Positions 1-12,027 of a stretch of 24,683 nt of DNA are shown in pieces. Origin of the DNA: Myxococcota bacterium (lineage in GTDB: Bacteria > Myxococcota_C > UBA6777); the NCBI GenBank assembly GCA_023150835.1, contig JAKLKB010000106.1, positions 1-24,683 of the forward strand, in the 5' to 3' direction. The translations under genes were made by a program, and so were the position numbers. The notes beneath the pieces were generated by a model, which was not told the origin of the DNA, ran no database searches, and saw only the letters and a list, made by a program, of their open reading frames with translations. Within the stretch, counting starts at the first letter, position 1; each line of letters starts with the position of its first letter.

Positions 1-121
1 TTCTCTTCTGCCCCTTCCGTGTTTTCCGTGTTTTCCGTGGACTCTTCGGCCCCCCTCTTCTCTTCTGCCCCCTCTTCTCTTCTGCCCCTTCCGTGTTTTC
101 CGTGTTTTCCGTGGACTCTTC
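1..121. repeat. Tandem repeat at left edge, downstream of the AsmA-like gene
   Basis: A 47-base block at 1-47 recurs without change at 75-121 (period 74). Its leading 14 bases (TTCTCTTCTGCCCC) occur a third time at 58-71. Inside each long copy the 9-mer CCGTGTTTT is itself repeated. The array starts at the window edge and probably continues to the left. It lies 22 bases beyond the stop codon of the AsmA-like gene. No spacer structure is seen, so it is not a CRISPR. I see no credible gene in 1-143. Confidence 0.85.
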
Positions 122-143
122 TTCGACACCAGCCAGCCAGTCG

Positions 144-3100
144 CTACCACTTGGGGAGTTGGATGGCTTTTTTGGCTTGTTCTTCCAGTTCTTTTTTCTT
201 TTTTTCTACTTGTTGTTGAGCGCGACGGGCGGCGTCACGGGCGGCTTGTTCGCCTCTTCTTCTAGCGTCATCGGCGGCCTTCATTGCTTGTTTTTTCGCT
301 GCGTCGGCCCTTTGAAGAGCTTGACGTTTCGCGTCTTCTGCGGCTTGCATCGCCTTTTTCTTTGCGTCATCCAATGCCTTCATCGCTTGTTTTTTGGCTT
401 TATCGATCTGTTCGGACACCATCTTTTTAGCCTGTTTTCCGAGGTCTTCGCTGCCTCCAGAGTCACCGCTGCTGGTGGTGCCACCTTTGAATCCGACGAA
501 CTTGTAGGCCATTTTGCTTGCAAGGCCAAAAGCCCCGACAATCGGCGCGATTTGGCCTTTTTTGTCGCTGGGGATCAGTTGCAGTTTGCCTGTGAGTTTG
601 TCCACATGACCCGCAAAAGCCCCACCTGCGAGCTTTTTGGCAAAACCTCCGGCTGCTTTTTGAAGGCGTTTTTGCTGTTGGAGGATCTTTTGCGAAAGCG
701 CCCGATTTAAGACGATATCCATCTTCATGCTGACGTTGCTATCGAGGCTGATCGTTCCGTAGCCTGCGAGCGTAAACTGACGGGTGGGGATGCCGAGATC
801 AGTGACGTGGATCTTTCCGTCTTTGACTTCCATCTTCATCTCCGTCACCTTGTTCATGGTCAGATCCGAGAGCTTGGGCAAAAACTTGCGAACAATGGGC
901 GGGATGGTGGTGGTCATCTCTTCGAGAATGCTGGCGTTTTTGATCTTGCCTTTGTAGAGCTTGGCAACGATCGTTCCCGACAGATTTTTTTTCAGTTGAT
1001 TGGAGGTGATGCCACGGCTCGAAAGGCGGGTGGTGAGGTCGAGTTTTCCGTAAACTTTGTTGTCCATGCTTTTGAGGCGAGAGAAGAAGCCGCCGTCATT
1101 TTGGGGGATATCATTAAAGTTCGAGATGAAGTCGTTGGCTTCGACTTTTACGCAATCAAAGCGGTTGGTCATGCGGATCTGTTTGGGGTTTGAGATATCG
1201 AGATCCATATCCTCGACCATTCGGCCACTAAACAGGCCTGCTTTGAGAACGAACTTCACTTTTCCTTGTTTGTAGGAAAGATCGATCATGCCATTTTCGA
1301 TCGGGAGGGTTTTGTAGAGCAGCTTGGTGACGCGGATTTTTCCGTCGAAAGTGACGTTGGGGAGTTTGGGGATGCTGATCGGTTCATCGCCTGTGCTGCT
1401 CGAAGAAGCCGATGCTGTGGAGGCTTTGGCTTTTTTGGCGGGAGGGCCGGGTTCGCTGGTTCCTTTGGATTGTCCGAGCATCTCGTTGAGATCGAGCAAC
1501 GGTGCGTTCATGCTGTACGTGACCCGTGTCGTTTTTTCGCGCACTTTTTTGGGCAGCGCAAGGCTTAGATAATCGCGGATCTTCATATCCATCGTGAACG
1601 AAGATCGACCGATCGTCGAGGTAAGTTCTTCGAGGCTGATCTCTTGGTTGCTGAACTTGAACGTGCCGTTGACTTGGACGGGTTTTTTGACGGCGGGGGT
1701 GGCCGCGACAACTTGGGCGAAAACCACTTGCCCTTTGACGTCGATGGCTTCGGGGTTTTTGGGATCGATCTTTCCTTTGGCCGTCACATCGGCCTTGATC
1801 GAGCCTCCGACGGAGACGCCCTCGGGAAGTTTGACTGCTGACTTGAGACTGCCGAGATCCACGTCTGCTTTGATCGCCACATCCACCACAGGTTGTTTGA
1901 AGTGGTTGATCTTTGCAAGCAAGGAGACGGGGTTCGTTCCGAGCAGGAAAGCCAACTTTTTCACATTGAGAGAGTCTTCGGTAAAGTGGATATCCATATT
2001 CAATTGTTCGATGGCTTTGGGCAGATCAGCGTACTGGAAACGACCTCCTGTAAGCTGAAATGAGCCTTTGATCGTGGGAAGCTGGGACGGCTTTTTCGCA
2101 TCCAGCTTGCCTTTGATGGCCACGCCGAGTTGGGCCTCGCCTTTGACGCTCATCTTTCGAGCTTGGGGGAACATTGCGGGGGGGACTTCTTTGAACAGAT
2201 CTTGGAGCCGGATCTTGTTGGTCTTGATCGCGATATCCACGTGTGGAACTTTTTTGTTAAAGCCGTTCACAACGCCTGTTGTGGTTAAGGCGGTCTTTTG
2301 GAACCCCACCGTAAACTGGTTGATCCGAAGATTTCCAGCCTTTAACGCAACATTCACATCGTGCTTCATCGAAAAATACAGGCCCGACTTACGCACAGGC
2401 AAGCCACGACCGCGCAACGCGATCCGCTTGATCTCGAACAGACCTTTGCTCAGCACGTTGGTCATCGTTGTATCAAAAGACGCGGAGAGTGTTTGGTTGA
2501 TCCCTTCAAGGATCACTTCTTGTTGGGTTTTGCGGTTGTAATAGACGATGGTTGAGTCCTTGATCTCGAACGCATCGAGGCGCAGGCTGATCGGCTGTGA
2601 AGGCGCGTCCTCTTTTTTCGTAGCCTCTGCTTTGGGTTTTTTCTTCTCTTCTTCCTTGCGCTTCTCTTCGTCTTCTTTGCTCGGAGACACCAACAAGTCA
2701 TCGAAGTTAAACGAACCACGAGTATCGACTTCGACAAGAACCTGTAGACGCTCCAAAGAGATTTTTTGAATCTCGACTTTGCGACTGAGCAACGGGATGA
2801 CTTTGACCGCGATCACCAACTTTTCAAGACCAAACAACGCTTCTTTGTTGCGAAATCCCGAACGCTCGATGCGCAAGACATCGCCTTTTTTTAGCGAGAT
2901 ATCCTCCGATTGGAGGTCTTCGATCGCCTTGCCGTTTTGAACCACCGATACACGGTCTTTTTTCAAACCTTGGCTTTCAAGTAGCTTCCAAAGTGTCGTT
3001 GATTCGGACACTTTGGTCACCCGCGAAGTGTTGCTGATCTGGAGTCCTTCGAGTCGTATCCCAAAGATCGGATACACCGTCAGGCCCGCTCCTTTGATCT

Positions 3101-3257
3101 GCACTTCGCGCCGCAGGGCTTTGCTGACTTGTTCCTCTGCAAGCGCACGGATCCGCTCTGGCGGAAACATTACACGCACCGCGATCACCAACCCGATCAC
3201 CGCCAACACGAAAATTACAAATAAAATCAGCCCAATGCGTAACAGCTTTTTGAACAT
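144..3257 (-). CDS. AsmA-family envelope protein with beta-grasp insert and hendecad C-terminus
   Basis: This is a 1037-residue AsmA-like protein. Residues 7-28 form one N-terminal membrane anchor, followed by the usual AsmA opening (PIFGIRLEGLQISN, then a segment reading LLSRKVEIQKISLERLQVLV and GSFNFDDLL). A long beta-rich periplasmic region follows, and an AsmA_2-like block lies around 760-880. Family members are bridge-like or chaperone-like proteins at the inner membrane thought to help move lipid to, or assemble, the outer membrane; substrate cannot be read here. Three parts are unusual: a roughly 55-residue ThiS-like insert at about 79-133, a Lys/Glu-rich linker at 193-216, and eight 11-residue repeats at 943-1030. 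The ATG at 3257 has an AAGGAA about 10 bases upstream. The gene is divergent from the substrate-binding lipoprotein gene. The family call is firm; the precise role is inference. Confidence 0.88.
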   Translation of the reverse strand: MFKKLLRIGLILFVIFVLAVIGLVIAVRVMFPPERIRALAEEQVSKALRREVQIKGAGLTVYPIFGIRLEGLQISNTSRVTKVSESTTLWKLLESQGLKKDRVSVVQNGKAIEDLQSEDISLKKGDVLRIERSGFRNKEALFGLEKLVIAVKVIPLLSRKVEIQKISLERLQVLVEVDTRGSFNFDDLLVSPSKEDEEKRKEEEKKKPKAEATKKEDAPSQPISLRLDAFEIKDSTIVYYNRKTQQEVILEGINQTLSASFDTTMTNVLSKGLFEIKRIALRGRGLPVRKSGLYFSMKHDVNVALKAGNLRINQFTVGFQKTALTTTGVVNGFNKKVPHVDIAIKTNKIRLQDLFKEVPPAMFPQARKMSVKGEAQLGVAIKGKLDAKKPSQLPTIKGSFQLTGGRFQYADLPKAIEQLNMDIHFTEDSLNVKKLAFLLGTNPVSLLAKINHFKQPVVDVAIKADVDLGSLKSAVKLPEGVSVGGSIKADVTAKGKIDPKNPEAIDVKGQVVFAQVVAATPAVKKPVQVNGTFKFSNQEISLEELTSTIGRSSFTMDMKIRDYLSLALPKKVREKTTRVTYSMNAPLLDLNEMLGQSKGTSEPGPPAKKAKASTASASSSSTGDEPISIPKLPNVTFDGKIRVTKLLYKTLPIENGMIDLSYKQGKVKFVLKAGLFSGRMVEDMDLDISNPKQIRMTNRFDCVKVEANDFISNFNDIPQNDGGFFSRLKSMDNKVYGKLDLTTRLSSRGITSNQLKKNLSGTIVAKLYKGKIKNASILEEMTTTIPPIVRKFLPKLSDLTMNKVTEMKMEVKDGKIHVTDLGIPTRQFTLAGYGTISLDSNVSMKMDIVLNRALSQKILQQQKRLQKAAGGFAKKLAGGAFAGHVDKLTGKLQLIPSDKKGQIAPIVGAFGLASKMAYKFVGFKGGTTSSGDSGGSEDLGKQAKKMVSEQIDKAKKQAMKALDDAKKKAMQAAEDAKRQALQRADAAKKQAMKAADDARRRGEQAARDAARRAQQQVEKKKKELEEQAKKAIQLPKW
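168..431 (-). other. Eight 11-residue (hendecad) repeats at the AsmA C-terminus
   Basis: Residues 943-1030 fall into eight consecutive 11-residue units, for example AKKQAMKALDD, AKKKAMQAAED and AKKQAMKAADD. Ala starts most units, and Lys/Arg and Asp/Glu sit at fixed positions. An 11-residue period (three helical turns) is typical of long amphipathic surface helices in LEA, apolipoprotein and synuclein proteins and of right-handed coiled coils. Seven residues ending in LPKW follow. Membrane-surface binding or oligomerisation is inferred. Confidence 0.7.
2859..3023 (-). other. ThiS/MoaD-like beta-grasp domain inserted in the AsmA-like protein
   Basis: Residues about 79-133 interrupt the AsmA N-terminal domain between QISN and GFRNKEALFG, which would otherwise join as in ordinary AsmA proteins. 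The insert has the beta-grasp sulfur-carrier pattern: a strand, then TLWKLLESQGL (helix), then VSVVQNGKAI (strand with the Asn-Gly turn), then LKKGDVLRI (the GD turn and last strand). It ends in SG rather than the GG needed for thiocarboxylate chemistry, so a carrier role is unlikely and a binding role is more plausible. The assignment is by pattern only. Confidence 0.55.
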
Positions 3258-3388
3258 AAGTCTCTGATTCCTTTCTCTTTATGGGTTCTCGTCCCCGAGG
3301 TTGTGTGCGATAGACTACCACCATCACCCAACACAAGCCAACCCCCATCCCCTTGCTTCCCTGCCTGCCTCCAAATACGCTCGCCCCA

Positions 3389-3401
3389 ATAGAAAATCTA
3401 T
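3389..3401. promoter_or_regulatory. Palindromic site ATAGA-N3-TCTAT, copy 1
   Basis: The perfect 5-bp inverted repeat ATAGA-AAA-TCTAT lies between the divergent AsmA-like and substrate-binding genes. With flanks it reads AATAGAAAATCTATC and matches copy 2 at 3471-3483 in 14 of 15 positions. The centres are 82 bases apart. This looks like a dimeric regulator's operator pair; the regulator is unknown. Confidence 0.4.
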
Positions 3402-3470
3402 CTGACAAGCCAATCTCCATCGTCTCCCTCCAAATTTCCACAAGAAACTTATCCTGTTCTTTTTTTTCAA

Positions 3471-3483
3471 ATAGACAATCTAT
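3471..3483. promoter_or_regulatory. Palindromic site ATAGA-N3-TCTAT, copy 2
   Basis: This is the second copy (ATAGA-CAA-TCTAT, flanked as AATAGACAATCTATC) of the palindrome found at 3389-3401. It sits 21 and 39 bases upstream of two TTGACA hexamers (3505-3510 and 3523-3528) that could be -35 elements for the plus-strand lipoprotein gene. Neither hexamer has a good -10 at 16-18 bases. The rest of the 372-base gap (3258-3629) shows no gene. Confidence 0.4.
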
Positions 3484-3629
3484 CCGCTTGTTTGCTATCG
3501 TTTTTTGACAAAATCGACGCCGTTGACAAAAAAAGCAATTCTATTTTGAGTCAAACGCCATTCTCCCAAGACATTCAACACCAAAACACCTCGATGCCCA
3601 ACGAAGACCCAACCAACGGAGAACACATC

Positions 3630-4973
3630 ATGCCGCGCTCTTTCTTTCTTAGCCTCTTTGCTTTTGCTGGGATGGCCCTTCTTTTTGCGTGCCAACCTCC
3701 CCCCGCGCCCACCGTCACCGAGACGATCTACGTCAAAGGATTTTGGGACACCACGGGACCCACGACAGCGATCCAACCCTACCGCGAAGCCATCAACGAC
3801 TCCATCCTCGAATCCAACAAAGAACAACTCCTGAAAAAAGGAAACACCCTCTACAAGATCGAGATCGATTGGCAAGACTACGCCTACGACAAAAACAAAG
3901 CCATCACGATCTACGACGGCTGGCGCAAAGAACCCAACTGGTCAAAGATCGTCACCGTTTTTGGATGGGGCACCAACGACGCCTACTTCCTCAGCGGAAA
4001 GGCCAAAGAAGATCAAAAAGTCTATATATCCGCTTCGTATTTAGGTAGTCTTGCAACGCCGATCGATGTCCAAAAAAGCGTCGTCCTTCCTGACGGAACA
4101 CCTGTCGAGATCAAAACCACAGGTTCTCCCTACAACTTCTACGCGGGTACGGACTATTCCACCGCCATTCGGATCGCCATGAAGTTCGTCAAAGACAGCG
4201 GCGGTCAAAAGCTACTTTTCGCGGGCTGCACCAACACGTACTGCACCGATCCCCTGATCCCAGCACGCCTCTATGCAAAAGAGATCGGGCTTGAGATCGC
4301 AGGAACGATGATCGTTGAGATGACCGAAACACAAGAACAGATCGATGCAAAAGTCAAAGAATTCTTCTCCAAAAATACATTTACGGAACAAGACAAGATC
4401 TGGATCTGGTTAGGAAACACGCTCAAAACGGCGATGTTCACAGCCCGCTCCGTTCTCAAGCACGCCCCCAACAACGCGAACATGATCGCCAACAATTGGG
4501 CCTTCGACGAAACCGCCCCCGGACAATGCAAAGATCCAAACCAGCCCAACGAACAACCCTGTGCCAACAGGCTCTTTGGCGTGATGCCTTTCGCTCTCTA
4601 CGGCGATCTCAATTATCCTGAGATGAAAAACGTCGTCATCCTCCAAAAGAAATGGAGAGAAAATAACAAAGAATCCACCGACAAATTCGCCGATACAAAG
4701 TACGTCCAAGGCTACGCTGCTTTTCTGCTTTGGAAAAAAGCCGTCGAACAACTCCTCAAAGAAAACAAAGAGATCACAGGCCCCAACATCAAAGCCGCGC
4801 TTGAAACCTTCAGCAAAGTGTCCACAGGCGGCCTCACCTCTCCCATCACCTTTACTCCCAACGATCATCGCCCAACATCGGGAGCTTTCATCTACAAAGT
4901 CGATGCACAAGGCAAACTATCCTTCCTCCAAGAAGTCTCCATCGAATTGAAAGAAGATTGGCGAGGCTGGTGA
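3630..4973 (+). CDS. Periplasmic substrate-binding lipoprotein, type 1 (Leu/Ile/Val-binding-like)
   Basis: This is a 447-residue lipoprotein. Residues 1-20 are a signal peptide and C21 is the lipidated cysteine (ALLFAC). A Pro-rich tether follows, then a type 1 periplasmic-binding fold resembling the branched-chain amino acid ABC receptors. Recognisable segments are an early strand with FWDTTGPTTA, the inter-lobe GSPYNFYAGTDYSTAIRIA region, and a C-terminal GPNIKAALETF...GLTSPITFTPNDHRP stretch, which is characteristic of this family. It would bind a small solute at the outer face of the inner membrane. The start is the ATG at 3630 because GGAG lies 8 bases upstream and this start gives an intact signal peptide; the frame stays open further upstream to 3492. 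No permease or ATPase gene is beside it, so it is an orphan receptor in this window. The ligand cannot be predicted. Confidence 0.85.
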   Translation: MPRSFFLSLFAFAGMALLFACQPPPAPTVTETIYVKGFWDTTGPTTAIQPYREAINDSILESNKEQLLKKGNTLYKIEIDWQDYAYDKNKAITIYDGWRKEPNWSKIVTVFGWGTNDAYFLSGKAKEDQKVYISASYLGSLATPIDVQKSVVLPDGTPVEIKTTGSPYNFYAGTDYSTAIRIAMKFVKDSGGQKLLFAGCTNTYCTDPLIPARLYAKEIGLEIAGTMIVEMTETQEQIDAKVKEFFSKNTFTEQDKIWIWLGNTLKTAMFTARSVLKHAPNNANMIANNWAFDETAPGQCKDPNQPNEQPCANRLFGVMPFALYGDLNYPEMKNVVILQKKWRENNKESTDKFADTKYVQGYAAFLLWKKAVEQLLKENKEITGPNIKAALETFSKVSTGGLTSPITFTPNDHRPTSGAFIYKVDAQGKLSFLQEVSIELKEDWRGW

Positions 4974-5067
4974 GCCACCCAAGACAAATATGTTCCAACG
5001 CGCCAGACCTGCGCGATCTTGGAGAAGATTCCGAGCGGGTGAGGCACCCAAGGCGAATGTATTAGAA
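4969..5067. repeat. Imperfect direct repeat flanking the lipoprotein stop codon
   Basis: About 30 bases at 4969-4998 (GGTGAGCCACCCAAG onward) recur imperfectly at 5038-5067 (GGTGAGGCACCCAAG onward), roughly three quarters identical. The first copy contains the stop codon of the substrate-binding gene. The rest of the 219-base gap before htpG holds no gene. A TTAGAT at 5107-5112 could be a -10 for htpG, but no convincing -35 or heat-shock element (CIRCE or sigma-32) was seen. Confidence 0.5.
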
Positions 5068-5192
5068 AACAACCCCAGACTTTGCTTGCCAATCGGTCGG
5101 CCTGCGTTAGATTGCGTGCGTTTTCTATTGGATGGCAGAGCGTCACACAAGCGCACCTTTGCCATAAACCACACACAAAAGGAGCGCATCGC

Positions 5193-7151
5193 ATGGAACA
5201 GCATATCGAAACGCATCGATTTCAAGCGGAAACCCAACAACTCCTGCACTTGATGATCCATTCGCTGTACACAAACAAAGAGATCTTTTTACGCGAATTA
5301 ATCTCGAACGCTTCCGATGCCCTCGATAAACTTCGCTTCGAATACCTGACTCATCCCGAACTCAAAAAGGACAACGAGACCCTAGAGATCCGATTGGAAG
5401 TGGACAAAGAACGCCGAACCTTGACGATCCACGACAACGGCATCGGGATGAATAAACAAGAAGTGATCAAAAACATCGGAACGATCGCTCATTCGGGAAC
5501 CAAAGAGATGCTGAGCAACCTCAAAGGCTCCGACAATCAAGAACTCAGCAACACGCTGATCGGGCAGTTTGGGGTGGGGTTCTATTCAAGCTTTATGGTG
5601 GCAGATCGTGTGACGTTGTTAACACGCCGCGCAGGAGAAGAAGAGGCCACCCGTTGGGAGTCCACAGGTGACGGAACCTACCAGATCAGCGAGGCGATCC
5701 GCCCGACTCATGGGACGAGTGTCACCCTCCACCTCAAAGAGGCCGATCCTGAAAACAAGCTCGACGATTACGCAGACACTTGGCAACTCAAGCGCATCGT
5801 CAAGCGTTATTCGGACTTTGTGAGCTTCCCGATCCGCTGCAAAGAAGAACGCGATATCCCCAAACGCGACGACGAAGGCAACGAAGTGGACGATGAATAC
5901 GAAACAACGGTGGAAGAAGTCACCTTCAACTCCATGAAGCCGTTGTGGACGCGCCGAGAGTCTGAACTCCAAAAAGACGAACTGTCCGAGTTTTACAAGC
6001 ATATCGCCCACGACTGGCGTCCTGCTTTGACACACCTCTTGCTCAAGGTGGAAGGCTCGCTCGAATACCAAGCCTTGTTGTTTCTTCCCTCGGAACCACC
6101 GCAGGATCTGTACTATTACGGAGCAGAGCGCGGCCTGCAACTGTACGTCCGTCGCGTCTTGATTATGGAACGCTGCCAAGAGCTTCTTCCAAGCTACCTG
6201 CGTTTTGTGCGCGGCGTGGTCGATTCGGCGGATCTCCCGCTCAACGTCTCGCGTGAACTCCTCCAACAAGACCGCCACATCACGCAGATCCGCAAGTATC
6301 TGACACGCAAACTGCTCGACAAACTCAAAGAGATGAAAGAGGCCGAAGACAACGCCGAATACCTCAAGTTTTGGAAAGCCTTTGGCCGTGCGATCAAGGA
6401 AGGACTCGCCGAAGACTTCGAACACCGCGATCGCATCGCGGATCTACTCTTGTTCCAATCTTCCGCTGATCCCGAAAAACTGGTCTCTTTGCGCGAATAC
6501 ACCGAGCGCATGAAAGACGGCCAAGAAGCCATCTACTACCTCACAGGCGAAAGCCGCGAAGTCGTCGAACACTCCCCCCACCTCGAAGCCTTCAAAGCCA
6601 AAGGCGTCGAAGTCCTCTATCTGATCGACGCCATCGACGAGATCATGGTGCAACACCTCACCGAATACAAAGACAAAAAGCTCCAATCTGTCGGCAAAGG
6701 CGAGATCGATCTGGGTACGGACGAAGAAAAAGAAAAGGCTGAAAAAGAGCGTAAAGAAAAACAAAAAGAAGTCGCCCCGCTGCTCGACAAGATCAAAGAC
6801 AAACTTTCCAAACACATCAAAGAAGTCCGTCTATCGAGCCGTTTGACCAACTCCCCCGTCTGTCTGGTCGGCAACGAACACGATCACAGCGCCAACTTTG
6901 AGCGCCTGCTCAATCAAAGCCAGTCCAGAAAACTCCCCAAACAAAAACGCATCATGGAACTCAATCCCCAGCATCCGATCTTTTTGCAGCTTGAAAAACG
7001 TTACCAAGCCAACACAGAAGACCCCTCCGTCGGCGACTATGCCGAGATCTTGCTTGGCTACGCCCTTCTTGCCGAAGGCTCCGAGCTCCACGATCCCCAC
7101 CGTTTCAATCAACTCGTCGCTTCGATGATGGAACGCTCCCTCTCCGCCTAA
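5193..7151 (+). CDS. htpG: Molecular chaperone HtpG (bacterial Hsp90)
   Basis: This is a 652-residue, full-length Hsp90-family chaperone (E. coli HtpG is 624). The N-terminal GHKL ATPase domain shows LRELISNASDALDKL at about 33-47 with the catalytic Glu and nucleotide-binding Asn, DNGIGM at 81-86, and the lid/glycine motif GQFGVGF at 124-130. A middle domain follows, with PLWTRR, RRVLIMERCQELLP and LPLNVSRELLQQ carrying the conserved catalytic-loop Arg region. The C-terminal dimerisation domain ends in ILLGYALLAEGSELHDP. It is a cytosolic ATP-driven homodimer that remodels client proteins, often with DnaK. The ATG at 5193 is chosen because AAAGGAG lies 8 bases upstream and the protein then starts as family members do. 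An in-frame extension to 5082 is unsupported. It ends at the repeat separating it from gyrB. Confidence 0.98.
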   Translation: MEQHIETHRFQAETQQLLHLMIHSLYTNKEIFLRELISNASDALDKLRFEYLTHPELKKDNETLEIRLEVDKERRTLTIHDNGIGMNKQEVIKNIGTIAHSGTKEMLSNLKGSDNQELSNTLIGQFGVGFYSSFMVADRVTLLTRRAGEEEATRWESTGDGTYQISEAIRPTHGTSVTLHLKEADPENKLDDYADTWQLKRIVKRYSDFVSFPIRCKEERDIPKRDDEGNEVDDEYETTVEEVTFNSMKPLWTRRESELQKDELSEFYKHIAHDWRPALTHLLLKVEGSLEYQALLFLPSEPPQDLYYYGAERGLQLYVRRVLIMERCQELLPSYLRFVRGVVDSADLPLNVSRELLQQDRHITQIRKYLTRKLLDKLKEMKEAEDNAEYLKFWKAFGRAIKEGLAEDFEHRDRIADLLLFQSSADPEKLVSLREYTERMKDGQEAIYYLTGESREVVEHSPHLEAFKAKGVEVLYLIDAIDEIMVQHLTEYKDKKLQSVGKGEIDLGTDEEKEKAEKERKEKQKEVAPLLDKIKDKLSKHIKEVRLSSRLTNSPVCLVGNEHDHSANFERLLNQSQSRKLPKQKRIMELNPQHPIFLQLEKRYQANTEDPSVGDYAEILLGYALLAEGSELHDPHRFNQLVASMMERSLSA

Positions 7152-7154
7152 ACC

Positions 7155-7347
7155 CCCCGTGTTTGCGTGCCTTCAAACGGACCCCCAAAACTCCCACGAC
7201 CGCGATGCGACCGAGCAAACCCCCCCGTGTTCGCGATGCTTCAAGCGGAGCCGCTGTTGGCTTGGAAAACGCCAGTTCACCCCGTCAATACGGGGTCAAG
7301 GGGACGGCGTTCCCTTGTGGGGCGTGGGGCAAAGCCCCACAAAACAC
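7155..7347. repeat. Dispersed three-hairpin intergenic repeat, copy 1 (with extra half-unit)
   Basis: The 125-base unit at 7223-7347 matches 12733-12857 at both ends. It starts CCCCGTGTTCG and TTCAAGCG, and its right half is a run of hairpins: ACCCCGT-CAAT-ACGGGGT (7279-7296), CAAGGG...CCCTTG (7297-7317) and GTGGGGC-AAA-GCCCCAC (7324-7340). A degenerate extra copy of the left end lies at 7155-7182. It fills the gap between the convergent genes htpG and gyrB and could act as a bidirectional terminator, although no T-tract follows the stems. Confidence 0.8.
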
Positions 7348-7382
7348 ACCCAACAGCATCCACCCTCGCCTGTCCACCTAAA

Positions 7383-11690
<4,308 letters not shown>

Positions 11691-11783
11691 TCAGGCTTCC
11701 TATGTGGTTTAAAGAGGCCGACGCTGTCGTTCGTTTTGGTCAAGTGAATCAAGCAACGAATCGGTCGGCGCAAAGGTCGCGGG

Positions 11784-11812
11784 AGTATAACACTCCGCCC
11801 CCATTTGTTCAA
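11784..11812 (-). promoter_or_regulatory. Candidate sigma-70 promoter of gyrB
   Basis: On the minus strand TTGAAC (11807-11812) is separated by exactly 17 bases from TATACT (11784-11789). Both are close to consensus. Transcription would start near 11777, giving a leader of about 90 bases before the ATG at 11687. The -10 sits inside a small palindrome, GGAGT-GTTAT-ACTCC. Confidence 0.6.
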
Positions 11813-11816
11813 TCCT

Positions 11817-11843
11817 TTGATGAAAATAATTAGGTCGTAAAAT
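11817..11843 (+). promoter_or_regulatory. Weak candidate promoter of the P-loop ATPase gene
   Basis: TTGATG (11817-11822) and TAAAAT (11838-11843) lie upstream of the ATPase gene, but the 15-base spacer is short. The region is divergent from the gyrB promoter. The remainder of the gap to 12027 shows no convincing gene; an AAAGGAGG at 11877-11884 has no ATG or GTG at usable spacing. Confidence 0.22.
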
Positions 11844-12027
11844 CAAAGAGTTATATGGATAGAGTTGAGGTCGACGAAAGGAGGTTGATCTCGACGTTTT
11901 TCACGAGACAGAGTACACCCTCGGTTTGCCAGATCTTGACACGAGCGCGGGCCACATCGCTCAAGGCACAGCGCGCCGCAGTGCAGAACACATCTTGTTG
12001 CGCATCGCCACGAAGGAGGCTTTTTTG

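Noticed and set aside
5081-5112. Heat-shock promoter for htpG
   Set aside because: No CIRCE or sigma-32 pattern was found; only a weak TTGCCA-N15-TTAGAT pair is present.
5082-5192. Upstream extension of HtpG
   Set aside because: The ATG at 5193 has a strong Shine-Dalgarno and the normal family N-terminus; the extension has no Hsp90 character.
5619-6425. 268-codon minus-strand open frame opposite htpG
   Set aside because: It is an antisense shadow of a certain chaperone gene and lacks a ribosome-binding site or known motifs.
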